Origin: an uncultured Porphyromonadaceae bacterium
GTDB taxonomy: Bacteria; Bacteroidota; Bacteroidia; Bacteroidales; Muribaculaceae
Direction of reading: 5' to 3'
NCBI GenBank assembly: GCA_947174235.1
Contig: CAMWID010000003.1
Coordinates: 1-64,000, forward strand
Length of the DNA stretch: 64,000 bases
The notes under the pieces are model-generated. The model saw nothing but the letters and a program-made list of their open reading frames with translations, searched no databases and had not been told where the DNA came from. A program made the position numbers and the translations under genes. Numbering within the stretch: the first letter of the stretch is position 1; each line of letters opens with the position of its first letter. Positions 36,333 to 45,565 of this stretch are shown piece by piece.

Positions 36333-37202
36333 ATGAAATTCAAGACATTGTTACTCGGGATCGCGGCTATAGGACTTGTATCCACAAGCTGCGTGTCAAA
36401 CAAGAAGTATTCGGAACTCCAAGGGAAGTATGACGAACTTCAGACCACTTACGGAAGCACCCGCGAGGAGCTTATAAACTGCAATGCCGACTCACGCAAC
36501 CTGCAATCGCAGCTTCAGGCAGCCAACCAGAGCAACGCGGAACTGAAGAAAGGGATGCAGGAGCTGAAGCACACCCTCGACAAAAGTATGGAGGCAAACA
36601 ACCAGGGAAGCGTGAACATCTCCAAACTCGTGGACGAGATCAACGCCTCCAACAAGTATATAAAGCAGCTTGTCGACGCCAAGTCGAAATCCGATTCACT
36701 CAATATCGCCCTCACCAACAAGCTGACGCGTTCGCTGAGCAACGACGAGCTTAAGGACGTAGACGTGAAGGTGCTCAAGGGAGTGGTCTACATATCGCTC
36801 GCCGACAACATGCTGTTCAAGACAGGCAGCTATGAAGTCAACAGCCGTGCGATGGAGACCTTATCCAAGATTGCCAAGATACTGAAAGACTATAAGGATT
36901 TCGATGTGCTCGTGGAAGGAAACACCGACAACGTGCCCATCTCAAGGACAAACATCCGCAACAACTGGGATCTATCCGCCCTCAGGGCGTCTTCGATCGT
37001 ACAGGTGCTTCAGAATGATTTCGGCATCAATCCCCAGCGTCTTTCCGCCGCCGGACGTGGAGAATACAATCCCATCGCGGACAATACTTCCGAAGTCGGC
37101 AAGCAACGCAACCGCCGCACGGAAATCATAATCACCCCGAAGCTTGACGATTTCATGGACCTCATTGACAAGGCTCCCGAATCAGACCAGAATGATCTCT
37201 AA
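36333..37202 (+). CDS. OmpA-family outer-membrane lipoprotein with coiled coil
   Basis: A 289-residue lipoprotein (lipobox STSC). Residues about 25-140 form a long coiled coil (KYSELQGKYDELQTTYGS and onward), followed by an OmpA/MotB-type peptidoglycan-binding domain (MLFKTGSYEVNSRAMETLSK; EGNTDNVPI; NWDLSALRASSIVQVL; NRRTEIIITP). Such proteins tether the outer membrane to the cell wall. I chose 36333 because it begins the lipoprotein signal; 36312 is an alternative. A strong palindrome follows the stop. Confidence 0.9.
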   Translation: MKFKTLLLGIAAIGLVSTSCVSNKKYSELQGKYDELQTTYGSTREELINCNADSRNLQSQLQAANQSNAELKKGMQELKHTLDKSMEANNQGSVNISKLVDEINASNKYIKQLVDAKSKSDSLNIALTNKLTRSLSNDELKDVDVKVLKGVVYISLADNMLFKTGSYEVNSRAMETLSKIAKILKDYKDFDVLVEGNTDNVPISRTNIRNNWDLSALRASSIVQVLQNDFGINPQRLSAAGRGEYNPIADNTSEVGKQRNRRTEIIITPKLDDFMDLIDKAPESDQNDL

Positions 37203-37208
37203 TGAATG

Positions 37209-37270
37209 ATCACAGTATTAAAAAAGGCGCGTATACGCGCCTTTTTTAATACTGTTTTTAATACTGTGAT
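37209..37270. terminator. 44-nt perfect palindrome with a competing third arm
   Basis: 37212-37255 is a perfect inverted repeat (22-bp arms) with T-runs, suitable as a terminator for the OmpA-like gene. A further segment, 37255-37270, is again the complement of the left arm 37209-37224, so two mutually exclusive hairpins are possible. The third arm ends at the next gene's candidate ATG (37269). Confidence 0.8.
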
Positions 37271-37883
37271 GCAAAAGCGGTTATTTACAATGGATATAAA
37301 CGCCATATTTTCAAGATTTTTCATATCGGTATCGATCTGCCTGACCACAACGGCTTGCATAACCGAAAATGAACCGGCAAATACCGGACTTGCCGTCGGC
37401 GACCCACTTCCACAATTCAACTTGACCCTTGACGACGGGAACTACGTCTCCACGACATCATTACGGGGAAAAACAGTCGTGATTGAATTTTTCAACACCT
37501 CCTGCGGGGATTGCCGTGACGGGTTACCCGCCATAAACCGCCTGTATGCGGAATATAAAGACCACCCTGACATCTTCATTTTCGCAGTGTCGCGTGAAGA
37601 GGATACCGTATCTGTCGAGAATTATTGGACGGAACACAATTTCTCATTACCGTATTCCGCCCAATCTGACCGTTTGATCTATAATCTTTTCGCCTCGTCA
37701 GGAATTCCGCGCACATTTATCGCCGACGCTTCCGGCAGAATAGTGGCGACTTTCGGAGATTCCGACATCCCGGATTTTCATACACTCAAAAGTGTGGTCG
37801 ATTCTCTGACACGCCTCTCGTCTGACTCCGATCCGGGACAATACCCTTACGGCGGCACAATGATGCCGGCAAGCGGTTTATAA
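37269..37883 (+). CDS. TlpA-like thiol-disulfide oxidoreductase lipoprotein
   Basis: A 204-residue predicted lipoprotein (lipobox TTAC) with a thioredoxin-like fold: LRGKTVVIEFFNTSCGDCRD carries the redox pair CGDC, and SSGIPRTFIADASGRIVATF is the cis-Pro strand region. It would face the periplasm and reduce or exchange disulfides. The start could be 37269 or 37290; both give a signal peptide. Its last 6 nt overlap the end of the convergent serpin gene, so each stop lies within the other transcript. Confidence 0.8.
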   Translation: MQKRLFTMDINAIFSRFFISVSICLTTTACITENEPANTGLAVGDPLPQFNLTLDDGNYVSTTSLRGKTVVIEFFNTSCGDCRDGLPAINRLYAEYKDHPDIFIFAVSREEDTVSVENYWTEHNFSLPYSAQSDRLIYNLFASSGIPRTFIADASGRIVATFGDSDIPDFHTLKSVVDSLTRLSSDSDPGQYPYGGTMMPASGL

Positions 37884-39134
37884 ATCCGCTATGCGTCCGG
37901 ACAACAGGCAGGCACCTGTACTTTTTTCTTTCAAGAAGAAATAGAACGGTCTGTCAACCTTCACAGTATATGTTTCTCCGGGGACGATTTCCGGTGATGT
38001 GATTTTAATCTCTCCCGTTGAGACTGAAGCAGCCTTTGCCCCATTCTCATCAATCTCAAGACGCGCCGATTGTCTGAATAGCACCACTCCCTCGCAAGCA
38101 GGTTCAAACATATCAAAAGAAAGATTGTCTTTTATATCCGGCAACTTCACAGATGCAAGCACGTCACTCACATCCAGTCCCGTCTCGACCTTGAATCTGG
38201 GTAGATATACGGCAAGTCGGCACTTCACAGCCTCTTCCTCCAATTTGGTAAATTCAGCAGCGGTAAGCAGCCTGTTCGCGTCCGTCAGTGACAAAGTCTC
38301 TTTAGGAAGTACAACCATAAAAGAAAACGCTGAATTGCCAAAGTCAAGATAAAAAGCATCGAAACTATCGTCAGAGGCATATTTCCTGTCTGTATGATAT
38401 GAAAACATCATATCCACATCCTTAGTCCCACCGGCGCCATGGAAAGACATTTTTTCCGTATTTTCCACAAGAAACGCCTTATCTTTCCATATGCCTTTAA
38501 AATACAACGTATTCAACAATAACGCAAGAGAGGAGGGCGACAGCTTCTCTATCATGTTAGTGATCATTCCTCCTGTATTGTCAGAACACCATTTGTTGAT
38601 ATTCTTGACAGCCCGGGCATTATCGCCTGAGAAATCCTCATTCCTTAAATCCGCAAGATATTCGGACATCATACGCGAAGCAAATTCGCTTGTAAGCTCA
38701 TATGGTCTGTTAACCCATATTGAATTTGCAAGACTTAGATCCGTCTGGTTGTCAGCTTTTGGAAGCTCCTTCAGTAGTATATTTGCCAATGAATTCACAG
38801 CTTCCACATCTGCGACCCCAAGATAATTGGCAATCTCTTTACTGATGTCCCCTTCCACACCATTCGCCACCATAGCCAATACCATAGATGCTGACAGCGG
38901 TGAGACAACCACGTTTTTCCCACTTATGTCAGAGTCTGAATCAACATGACCAATGGCATCTGTTGTAAAATCAACATAGAAGCTCTTCAGATTCTCTGCG
39001 GCAGATCTTGTAGCGCCGTCAAGCACAATATCCACCCTATCATTGGGAATAATCTCACCCGGCTCATTCCCGGATGTACATCCGGATGCTATCATCAAGA
39101 GCATCGTTCCAAATGTCAAGATAAGTTTTTTCAT
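37878..39134 (-). CDS. Serpin-family protease inhibitor lipoprotein
   Basis: A 418-residue protein with lipobox ASGC and a full-length serpin domain: NVVVSPLSASMVLAMVANG, LANSIWVNRPY, LLLNTLYFKGIWKDKAF, and the C-terminal VDRPFYFFLKEKSTGACLLSGR. The hinge before the reactive loop reads ENGAKAASVSTG, small residues as in inhibitory serpins. It would sit on the outer membrane or cell surface and trap host or competitor serine proteases; the target is not predictable. It overlaps the TlpA-like gene by 6 nt tail to tail. Confidence 0.92.
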   Translation of the reverse strand: MKKLILTFGTMLLMIASGCTSGNEPGEIIPNDRVDIVLDGATRSAAENLKSFYVDFTTDAIGHVDSDSDISGKNVVVSPLSASMVLAMVANGVEGDISKEIANYLGVADVEAVNSLANILLKELPKADNQTDLSLANSIWVNRPYELTSEFASRMMSEYLADLRNEDFSGDNARAVKNINKWCSDNTGGMITNMIEKLSPSSLALLLNTLYFKGIWKDKAFLVENTEKMSFHGAGGTKDVDMMFSYHTDRKYASDDSFDAFYLDFGNSAFSFMVVLPKETLSLTDANRLLTAAEFTKLEEEAVKCRLAVYLPRFKVETGLDVSDVLASVKLPDIKDNLSFDMFEPACEGVVLFRQSARLEIDENGAKAASVSTGEIKITSPEIVPGETYTVKVDRPFYFFLKEKSTGACLLSGRIADL

Positions 39135-39520
39135 TGTGGTACATTCCTAAGACTCATCGGTGATTCCGGAAATGAAGCTGAGTCTTTCATAACCTCATTT
39201 CGGCAATTTGGCATATCTCAAATATAAAGGGACCATAATATAATACTGATTCACCTTTACGTATCACAACTGAAAATGTAGAGCGCTCTTTAGAATTCGA
39301 TCAAACTTTTCAGAGAATTTCCTTATTCACTGCGCAAATATAATGAAATTTTTATTAAATATTATATATTTTATTGTATTTTTTCAAAAAAAATTATTTT
39401 ATAGGGATAACATATCTTCTTTTCCAATATCCATAAATATCAAATACTCTTAATTATCAACATATTGCAGTTTATATTCTTTTTTAAGTCAGTAAGTCGC
39501 CGCCAAGGGAAAAATCCGTT
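39135..39520. other. AT-rich intergenic region with a possible serpin promoter
   Basis: On the minus strand TATATTTGC (39334-39342) matches a -7 element about 200 nt before the serpin start; its -33 partner is not clear. The remaining 39350-39480 is extremely AT-rich (long A and T runs) with no gene or clear hairpin. Confidence 0.4.
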
Positions 39521-40174
39521 TCATATATAGTACTCAAGCATTTCCACAAGCCCCGCACGCAGGGCATATTTGGTAGCCTCATAGACATTGTTCACTCCAA
39601 GCTTGCGGAATATATTCTTCTTATGCGTTATTACCGTATGGACACTTGAAACCCTCTCCAACGCCATCTCCTTTACGCTCAAACCTTTCGCTATCAATTT
39701 AAGAATCTCTATCTCTGTCGGGGTCAAAACATTCTCCACATCATTCCTCTCTCTTGCCGTGAGAAGCATGTTGGAAACCTGATGACAAAGGAAACGCTCT
39801 CCGGCAGCGGCACACAGAAGCGCCGAACGGATCTCTTCTCCGGAATTATCCTTCAGCACGACACCCACATTATCCTCCGCGCTCACCCTGCGGATAAAGT
39901 CCTCACTCAGTTCGGTGGAAAACATCAACCACACAACTGTAGGAAACCTCCTGTGAAGGATAAGGAAATCCTCTATCCCCCGCAAGTCAAAAAGAGTATA
40001 ATCGATTATTACAACACCATCCCCGCATTTATCCAGCTCTGTGATCAGGTCACGTTTGCATGCCACCTCAACCACATGGCTCACTTTGAATATACGGGTG
40101 ATATAAGCGCGGAGTCCTGCTCGGGTGATATCCTGATTGTCTGCAATGATAAATGTCGGGGATGATGCCATCAT
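39521..40174 (-). CDS. NarL/LuxR-family response regulator
   Basis: A 217-residue protein with an N-terminal receiver domain (FIIADNQDITRAGLRAYI; phosphoacceptor Asp in GVVIIDYTLFDLRG; Lys in VVLKDNSG) and a C-terminal LuxR-type HTH (LTPTEIEILKLIAKGLSVKEMA; VITHKKNIFRKLGVNN). It would be activated by a histidine kinase and bind DNA. No kinase gene is adjacent, so it is an orphan here. Confidence 0.9.
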   Translation of the reverse strand: MMASSPTFIIADNQDITRAGLRAYITRIFKVSHVVEVACKRDLITELDKCGDGVVIIDYTLFDLRGIEDFLILHRRFPTVVWLMFSTELSEDFIRRVSAEDNVGVVLKDNSGEEIRSALLCAAAGERFLCHQVSNMLLTARERNDVENVLTPTEIEILKLIAKGLSVKEMALERVSSVHTVITHKKNIFRKLGVNNVYEATKYALRAGLVEMLEYYI

Positions 40175-40264
40175 ATAGGGAATCTGTATTTATTGCCGTT
40201 TAAACTTTCAGCCAATCCGAGAGCTTAACGACATTCCTTTCCGTAATTAACCGGCTTCATTTAT

Positions 40265-41212
40265 TCATACCGGATATTCGTCGAATGCATACAGCACGGT
40301 AGAGAGATAACGTTCCCCCGTGTCCGGCAGCAGCGCGACAATGGTCTTTCCGGCGTTCTCCGGTTTCCTTGCCTCCCGCAGGGCTGCGGCAAACGCGGCT
40401 CCTGAAGATATGCCTACGAGAAGACCCTCCTTCTCGGCAAGCAGACGTGACGCCTTGATAGCCTCGTTGTCCGGAATAGGAATCACCTCATCCACCACTT
40501 CGCGGTTGAAATTTCCAGGCACGAAACCCGCCCCGATACCTTGTATCTTGTGCGCCCCGGGATTTCCACCCGAAAGCACCGGAGAGGTGGCAGGCTCAAC
40601 CGCCACAGTCTTTATCGAAGGATTGTGGCGCTTGAGTGTTTCCGAACTGCCGCTCAGCGTGCCGCCCGTGCCTACACCCGCTACAAATATATCCACTTCC
40701 CCGTCAGTATCTCTCCAGATCTCCTCTCCCGTCGTGCGCCTGTGGACATCCGGATTCGCAGGATTCTCAAACTGCTGGAGAATCACCGATCCGGGGTTCT
40801 CTCCCTGAAGTTCCTTTGCTTTCGCGATAGCACCCTTCATTCCCTCGCTTCCCGGCGTCAGCACAAGGGTGGCGCCGAGAGCCTTCAGAAGATTCTGACG
40901 CTCTACGCTCATGGTCTCAGGCATGGTCAGTATGAGACGATAACCTTTTACCGATGACACCCATGCCAGTCCTATACCGGTGTTGCCGCTCGTAGGTTCT
41001 ATTATTAACGAACCCGGTGTGAGTTCTCCGTTTTTCTCCGCCGCCTCTATCATGGCGAGCGCGATGCGGTCTTTAACACTGCCGCCCGGATTGAAATATT
41101 CAATCTTTACAATGACCTTAGCATTGAGAGATTCCGACTTTTCTATATTTTTAACCTCAAGAAGAGGGGTGCCTCCGATGAGCTCCGTAAGATTGTTGTA
41201 AATTTTTGCCAT
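40265..41212 (-). CDS. cysK: Cysteine synthase A (O-acetylserine sulfhydrylase)
   Basis: A 315-residue PLP enzyme that forms cysteine from O-acetylserine and sulfide. The Schiff-base Lys is in [16 protein letters not shown]; the substrate-binding [11 protein letters not shown] and glycine-rich [11 protein letters not shown] loops are present. The ATG at 41212 ([18 protein letters not shown]) is the normal N-terminus; the longer open frame upstream has no similarity. cysE lies 146 bp upstream on the same strand and supplies O-acetylserine; the two proteins normally form the cysteine synthase complex. Confidence 0.95.
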   Translation of the reverse strand: MAKIYNNLTELIGGTPLLEVKNIEKSESLNAKVIVKIEYFNPGGSVKDRIALAMIEAAEKNGELTPGSLIIEPTSGNTGIGLAWVSSVKGYRLILTMPETMSVERQNLLKALGATLVLTPGSEGMKGAIAKAKELQGENPGSVILQQFENPANPDVHRRTTGEEIWRDTDGEVDIFVAGVGTGGTLSGSSETLKRHNPSIKTVAVEPATSPVLSGGNPGAHKIQGIGAGFVPGNFNREVVDEVIPIPDNEAIKASRLLAEKEGLLVGISSGAAFAAALREARKPENAGKTIVALLPDTGERYLSTVLYAFDEYPV

Positions 41213-41358
41213 AATCGTGATTAATTTTTTTGATGATGCAAAATTACTCACACGCTCCGGCGGCGGCAATACCATTGATGTGGTATATCGCATACCATAC
41301 AGGCGTTTCCCCATACCATACCCGATCTCGAGGGCGCGACAAAACATGTGGAAACGGC

Positions 41359-42267
41359 TCAGATGCCGAGACCGTCTGTAAATGTAGTCGCCACCGCGCG
41401 CCGCTGAAGTATTCTCGAGCCCGGGGGCACAGAATGCGTAAGCCATATGTTGCCACCTATTATGGAATCCCTCCCTACAGTTATCCTTCCGAGTATGGAG
41501 GAATTGGAATAAATCGTCACGTTGTCTTCTATTATAGGATGGCGCGGCACGTTGACAGGGTGTCCGTTGCTGTCAAGCGAGAAATTTTTCGCGCCCAGTG
41601 TCACCCCCTGGTAGAGGGTGACATGATTTCCGATAATACATGTCTCCCCTATCACCACTCCGGTGCCGTGGTCTATGGCGAAATATTCACCGATCCTCGC
41701 CCCGGGATTGATATCTATCCCGGTATCGGAATGGGCGAGTTCCGTTATCACCCTCGGTATCACAGGTATGCCCAACTTCAGCAACGCATGCGCCGCCCGG
41801 TAATGGACCATGGCATGAATCACGGGATAGCTGAGTATCACCTCTGCATAATTGTCGACAGCCGGATCATTGTTATACATTGCCTCGACATCGGTATAGA
41901 GCAGACGCTTTATCTCTGGAAGCCCGTCAATAAACCGCAAAGAGAGCGCGGATGCTTCCGCCGCCACTTCTTCCTCTCCATATGTATTGTCGAACCTGAG
42001 GGCGCGACGCGTCTCCGTGGAAAGCAGCGAATATAATTTCTCCAGATTAACTCCAAGATAGCACGACCTGATTGCCTCATTATTTCTGCGGCAGTCAAAA
42101 AAATCAGGAAAGACTATAGCCTTGACCAGCGACACTATCTCCTTGAGCGACACGACCGACGGGAATGACCCGTCTCCCCTCGGAACCATCCGATCTTCCT
42201 GCTGAGAGGAAGACGACAGGATCCTGACGTTCTTAAGCAATACGTCTTCAATGGGCGACCTATTCAT
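41359..42267 (-). CDS. cysE: Serine O-acetyltransferase
   Basis: A 302-residue enzyme that acetylates L-serine with acetyl-CoA. It has the helical N-terminal domain and the left-handed beta-helix of hexapeptide repeats: [40 protein letters not shown] with the active-site His in IDHGTG. It ends in DGLGI; a C-terminal Ile is what CysK recognises in other species. The longer N-terminal part is typical of the EpsC-like Bacteroidetes form. Confidence 0.93.
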   Translation of the reverse strand: MNRSPIEDVLLKNVRILSSSSQQEDRMVPRGDGSFPSVVSLKEIVSLVKAIVFPDFFDCRRNNEAIRSCYLGVNLEKLYSLLSTETRRALRFDNTYGEEEVAAEASALSLRFIDGLPEIKRLLYTDVEAMYNNDPAVDNYAEVILSYPVIHAMVHYRAAHALLKLGIPVIPRVITELAHSDTGIDINPGARIGEYFAIDHGTGVVIGETCIIGNHVTLYQGVTLGAKNFSLDSNGHPVNVPRHPIIEDNVTIYSNSSILGRITVGRDSIIGGNIWLTHSVPPGSRILQRRAVATTFTDGLGI

Positions 42268-42385
42268 ATGGCATGCAATTTATTTGAAACCTTAATAGTC
42301 CGCATCCTGAAACTTCCTGACCGGTCACACAGCCTACTTTCGCCAAAGACTGCTGTCCCCGGACACAGACATTGTAAATTCTTAT

Positions 42386-42422
42386 GCAAATTTAACCACA
42401 TTTTCTCATATTTCTGCAAAAA
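42386..42422 (-). promoter_or_regulatory. Candidate promoter of cysE-cysK
   Basis: The minus strand has TTTTTG near 42417-42422 and TAAATTTGC at 42386-42394, separated by about 22 nt, slightly longer than usual. It would give a leader of roughly 110 nt. Confidence 0.5.
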
Positions 42423-42570
42423 TATACACATTTTTTGTGTATACAGTATGTTGTGACTTTCGGTAATGTTGGATCGTATACTATGGAACTACACAAATAT
42501 TTCTATGGGACTGTACAAATATTTTGTGCGCGGACTGTGAGTTCCAACAAAAAATCCAAAGAAAAACCAT

Positions 42571-42579
42571 TATCTTTGC
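42571..42579 (+). promoter_or_regulatory. -7 element of the SDR gene
   Basis: TATCTTTGC lies about 68 nt before the SDR start; a -33 TTTG at the right distance is not evident. Confidence 0.4.
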
Positions 42580-42646
42580 ATCCGGTGAAGAACCGGTCAC
42601 TTAAGAAACCGTTTAATTTTATCTCACATCGAGCATATCCAACTAT

Positions 42647-43495
42647 ATGGCAGACAATTATCTTGAAAGGAGAATGGAAGATCTGCGGAGCGGACGTCTC
42701 CGCAATGCAGCGGCACCTGCGGCATCCCCGGCACGCAAAGGAGAAATCCGGGTCTCGTTCCCCGCCCGACGCGTGCTTGTGACAGGAGGCGCCGGGGGGA
42801 TCGGACTGGCTGTCACCCGGGCATATCTCAAAGCGGGATGTAAAGTGGCGGTGATGGATATCGACAGGGAAGCCGGGGAAAGACTCGCACATGACGAGGG
42901 CGTGCGCTTCTATAATACGGACATATCAGACCGCGACGCACTTGAAAACGCACTTGACAATCTCCTCACGGCATGGAAAGACATCGACATCGTGGTGAGC
43001 AATGCCGGAATATCTCTTTTCCAGCCTCTCGTGGAAAGCGATCCGCAAACATTTGACCACATCATCGCCACAAATCTACGTCCCACATATATCATAGCGC
43101 GTGTCTGGGCGAGACACCGACGCAGATACCCGTTGCCCAACTCCTTCGGCGGACGGATGATCACCATATCCTCCACAAGACACATGCAAAGCGAACCGGG
43201 CACGGAAGGATATTCCGCGTCGAAAGGGGGAATCGCCTCCCTCACACATTCCCTCATGATGTCGCTGTCGGAATTCGGAATCACGGTAAACTGCATATCC
43301 CCGGGGTGGATACATACCGGCGACCCCTCCATATTGACAGAGTCCGACCGCAACCAGCATCCGTCGCGGCGCGTGGGCACCCCTGACGATATAGCCCGCG
43401 TCTGCTTGTTCCTGTCGCTACCCGACAATGATTTCATAAACGGCGCGGACATACCCGTAGATGGAGGAATGACCCGGAAAATGATATACATCTGA
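42647..43495 (+). CDS. Short-chain dehydrogenase/reductase
   Basis: A 282-residue Rossmann-fold oxidoreductase. The cofactor motif TGGAGGIG begins near residue 47 after an unusual 40-residue N-terminal extension (two basic Arg-rich stretches). NAG and the catalytic Tyr/Lys pair in YSASKGG are intact, with Ser in ITISSTRH. The acidic residue in MDIDREAGE suggests NAD rather than NADP. The substrate is unknown. Its stop is one base from the stop of the convergent amidase gene. Confidence 0.85.
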   Translation: MADNYLERRMEDLRSGRLRNAAAPAASPARKGEIRVSFPARRVLVTGGAGGIGLAVTRAYLKAGCKVAVMDIDREAGERLAHDEGVRFYNTDISDRDALENALDNLLTAWKDIDIVVSNAGISLFQPLVESDPQTFDHIIATNLRPTYIIARVWARHRRRYPLPNSFGGRMITISSTRHMQSEPGTEGYSASKGGIASLTHSLMMSLSEFGITVNCISPGWIHTGDPSILTESDRNQHPSRRVGTPDDIARVCLFLSLPDNDFINGADIPVDGGMTRKMIYI

Positions 43496-43496
43496 G

Positions 43497-44198
43497 TCAG
43501 GACCGGAACGAAGGGAACAGTTCCGCCCTCATACGCTGGCGCAAAGCCTTCATAAATCGGGTGTGCTCTTCAGGCGTGACATCCACCTTTGAATGCGCCT
43601 TCACTTTGGGGTGCGCCTCCTTGAAATCATTCCTTATCTGTTCGTGGGTGACGATGTTTTTCAGCGGGATGTTATAATGGTGTATCAGGGGGATCACATA
43701 ATCTATCGCGCTCTGTATCTGGTCTTCCGTCAGAGGTTCTTCCACAGTGTTGCCCTGAAACTCTATCCCGATCGTGAAATCGTTGCACCCGTCCCTGCCG
43801 TTGAGACGCGATTTCCCGGCGTGCCACGTTATGGCTGTCGGGGGAGCGAGAACGTAGCGTGTGCCATCTGTGTCGATAAGCACGTGACAGCTGACCTTCC
43901 CCGCAGGAGTGGTCAGGGTCTTCAATGCATGTTCGGCATTGTCGGTGGCGGTATGATGAAGGATGATACCCTCCACATCATTCATCCCTTCGGTTATATT
44001 GGGGGTCGGGACGTCCACTTCCCAATATTCCCCTTTCTTCTCTATATGCTCACCTTCGGTCACCGGCGACTTGGGTTTCATCGTGCCGAACCATACCGCC
44101 AGCCCTACAGCCAGCACAGCCGCCACAATCAGAAAAACACCCGACAGGCGCGATCCGTCCTTATCCTTTCCCCTCTTCCGTATCTTCTCATCCGTCAT
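43497..44198 (-). CDS. N-acetylmuramoyl-L-alanine amidase (amidase_2/PGRP-like), membrane anchored
   Basis: A 233-residue protein with a basic N-terminus, one membrane segment (GVFLIVAAVLAVGLAVWFG) and an outward-facing amidase_2 domain. IILHHTATD supplies the first zinc His, VTHEQIRNDFK the second region, and FTIGIEFQGN the central strand. It should cleave the amide between muramic acid and the peptide stem in peptidoglycan. The C-terminal region ends with a basic helix. Confidence 0.85.
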   Translation of the reverse strand: MTDEKIRKRGKDKDGSRLSGVFLIVAAVLAVGLAVWFGTMKPKSPVTEGEHIEKKGEYWEVDVPTPNITEGMNDVEGIILHHTATDNAEHALKTLTTPAGKVSCHVLIDTDGTRYVLAPPTAITWHAGKSRLNGRDGCNDFTIGIEFQGNTVEEPLTEDQIQSAIDYVIPLIHHYNIPLKNIVTHEQIRNDFKEAHPKVKAHSKVDVTPEEHTRFMKALRQRMRAELFPSFRS

Positions 44199-44331
44199 AA
44201 TTTTCTTTTTTCTAAAAAACGCCCGTCAAACCACATTCTCCCGAACAGATAACAATAATTAACCTCATGAAATATTTCTTTCCCAAAGATTGTTATATAG
44301 TCATAGATAACCAACCAATTCCGCTATAACT

Positions 44332-45537
44332 ATGAAAAAAGCTCAAATCTACATCTGGCTCGCCGCCCTCGCAGTGGGTGTCGGCATAGGTCTGCTGAAA
44401 ATAGAGACCGTAGACACCGTCATGAACTTCATCGCCGCGATATATACTCGTCTGTTCAGACTGCTTGCCGTCCCTACAATCGTGCTTGCAGTCATCACAA
44501 CCCTTGCCTCTTTAGGGGGCGGAAAAGAGATGGGGCGCATGTTCAAGACAGCCCTCACATATACGCTGCTGACCACATTCGCAGCAGCAGGCATCGCCCT
44601 TGCCTATTATCTTATAATAGCCCCCGGCAACCTGCCGCCGTCCGCCATCGGGGCGGAGACAGCAGCCGACGCCGGAACCGGAGGGGAATCGTATGTAGAC
44701 CATATAATGTCGGTAATTCCCGACAATATCGTGAAACCGGTCCTCGAAGGGAACGTGCTCGCCCTTCTCCTTCTCTGTTTCGCCACGGGAATTGCCATAT
44801 CCAAATTGCCGGATTCCAGACCCAAAGAGGTGGTGATGAACGGTCTTCTCGGTCTGCAGGACATATTGTTCATGCTCATACACTGGCTTATAGCCATCCT
44901 TCCTATCGGTATAGTGGCATTCGCCGCGCAGCTCACCGCAGAGGTCGGCGCGGGAGTAATGTTTGATTCACTTGGCAAATATGTGGCAGTGATCATAGCC
45001 GGCAACTGCACGCAGTTCTTTATCGTGCTCCCATTGTTTCTCCTTCTGTCGGGGATCAATCCGGTGAAGACCCTCGGCAAGATGATGCCGGCGGTCCTTA
45101 TGGCGCTGTTCACGAAAAGCTCAGCCGCCACACTCCCGGTGACTATGGAAAACGCCGAGCAAAGACTTGGCGTAAATCCAAAGGTATCAAGGTTTGTTCT
45201 CCCCATATGCACCACAATCAACATGAACGGATGCGCGGCATTCATACTCGCGACATCCCTCTTCGTGATGCAGAACAACGGCATGCAACTCGACATCCCG
45301 ACCATGCTGCTGTGGATATTGATTTCAGTCATTTCAGCGGTCGGGAACGCGGGAGTGCCTATGGGTTGTTATTTCCTCACCCTCTCCCTCATGTCCGGCA
45401 TAGGCGCGAACATAGGGATAATGGGGATCATACTCCCGATTTATACCATCATAGACATGGTGGAGACTGCGGAAAACGTATGGTCAGACTCCTGTGTCTG
45501 CGCCATCACAGACCGCAGGCTCTCGGCAAAAGAGTGA
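44332..45537 (+). CDS. Dicarboxylate/amino acid:cation symporter (DAACS family)
   Basis: A 401-residue inner-membrane transporter with eight or more hydrophobic segments. Family motifs: re-entrant loop KSSAATLPVTM (usually SSSxxTLP, here Lys at the first position), TTINMNGCAAF in helix 7 and GNAGVPMGCYF in the second hairpin. Members import glutamate, aspartate or C4-dicarboxylates with Na+ or H+. The hydrophilic insert AIGAETAADAGTGGESY lies between helices 3 and 4. The substrate is not certain. Confidence 0.9.
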   Translation: MKKAQIYIWLAALAVGVGIGLLKIETVDTVMNFIAAIYTRLFRLLAVPTIVLAVITTLASLGGGKEMGRMFKTALTYTLLTTFAAAGIALAYYLIIAPGNLPPSAIGAETAADAGTGGESYVDHIMSVIPDNIVKPVLEGNVLALLLLCFATGIAISKLPDSRPKEVVMNGLLGLQDILFMLIHWLIAILPIGIVAFAAQLTAEVGAGVMFDSLGKYVAVIIAGNCTQFFIVLPLFLLLSGINPVKTLGKMMPAVLMALFTKSSAATLPVTMENAEQRLGVNPKVSRFVLPICTTINMNGCAAFILATSLFVMQNNGMQLDIPTMLLWILISVISAVGNAGVPMGCYFLTLSLMSGIGANIGIMGIILPIYTIIDMVETAENVWSDSCVCAITDRRLSAKE

Positions 45538-45565
45538 TCTCTTTTTTCAGAAAATACACTGACTG

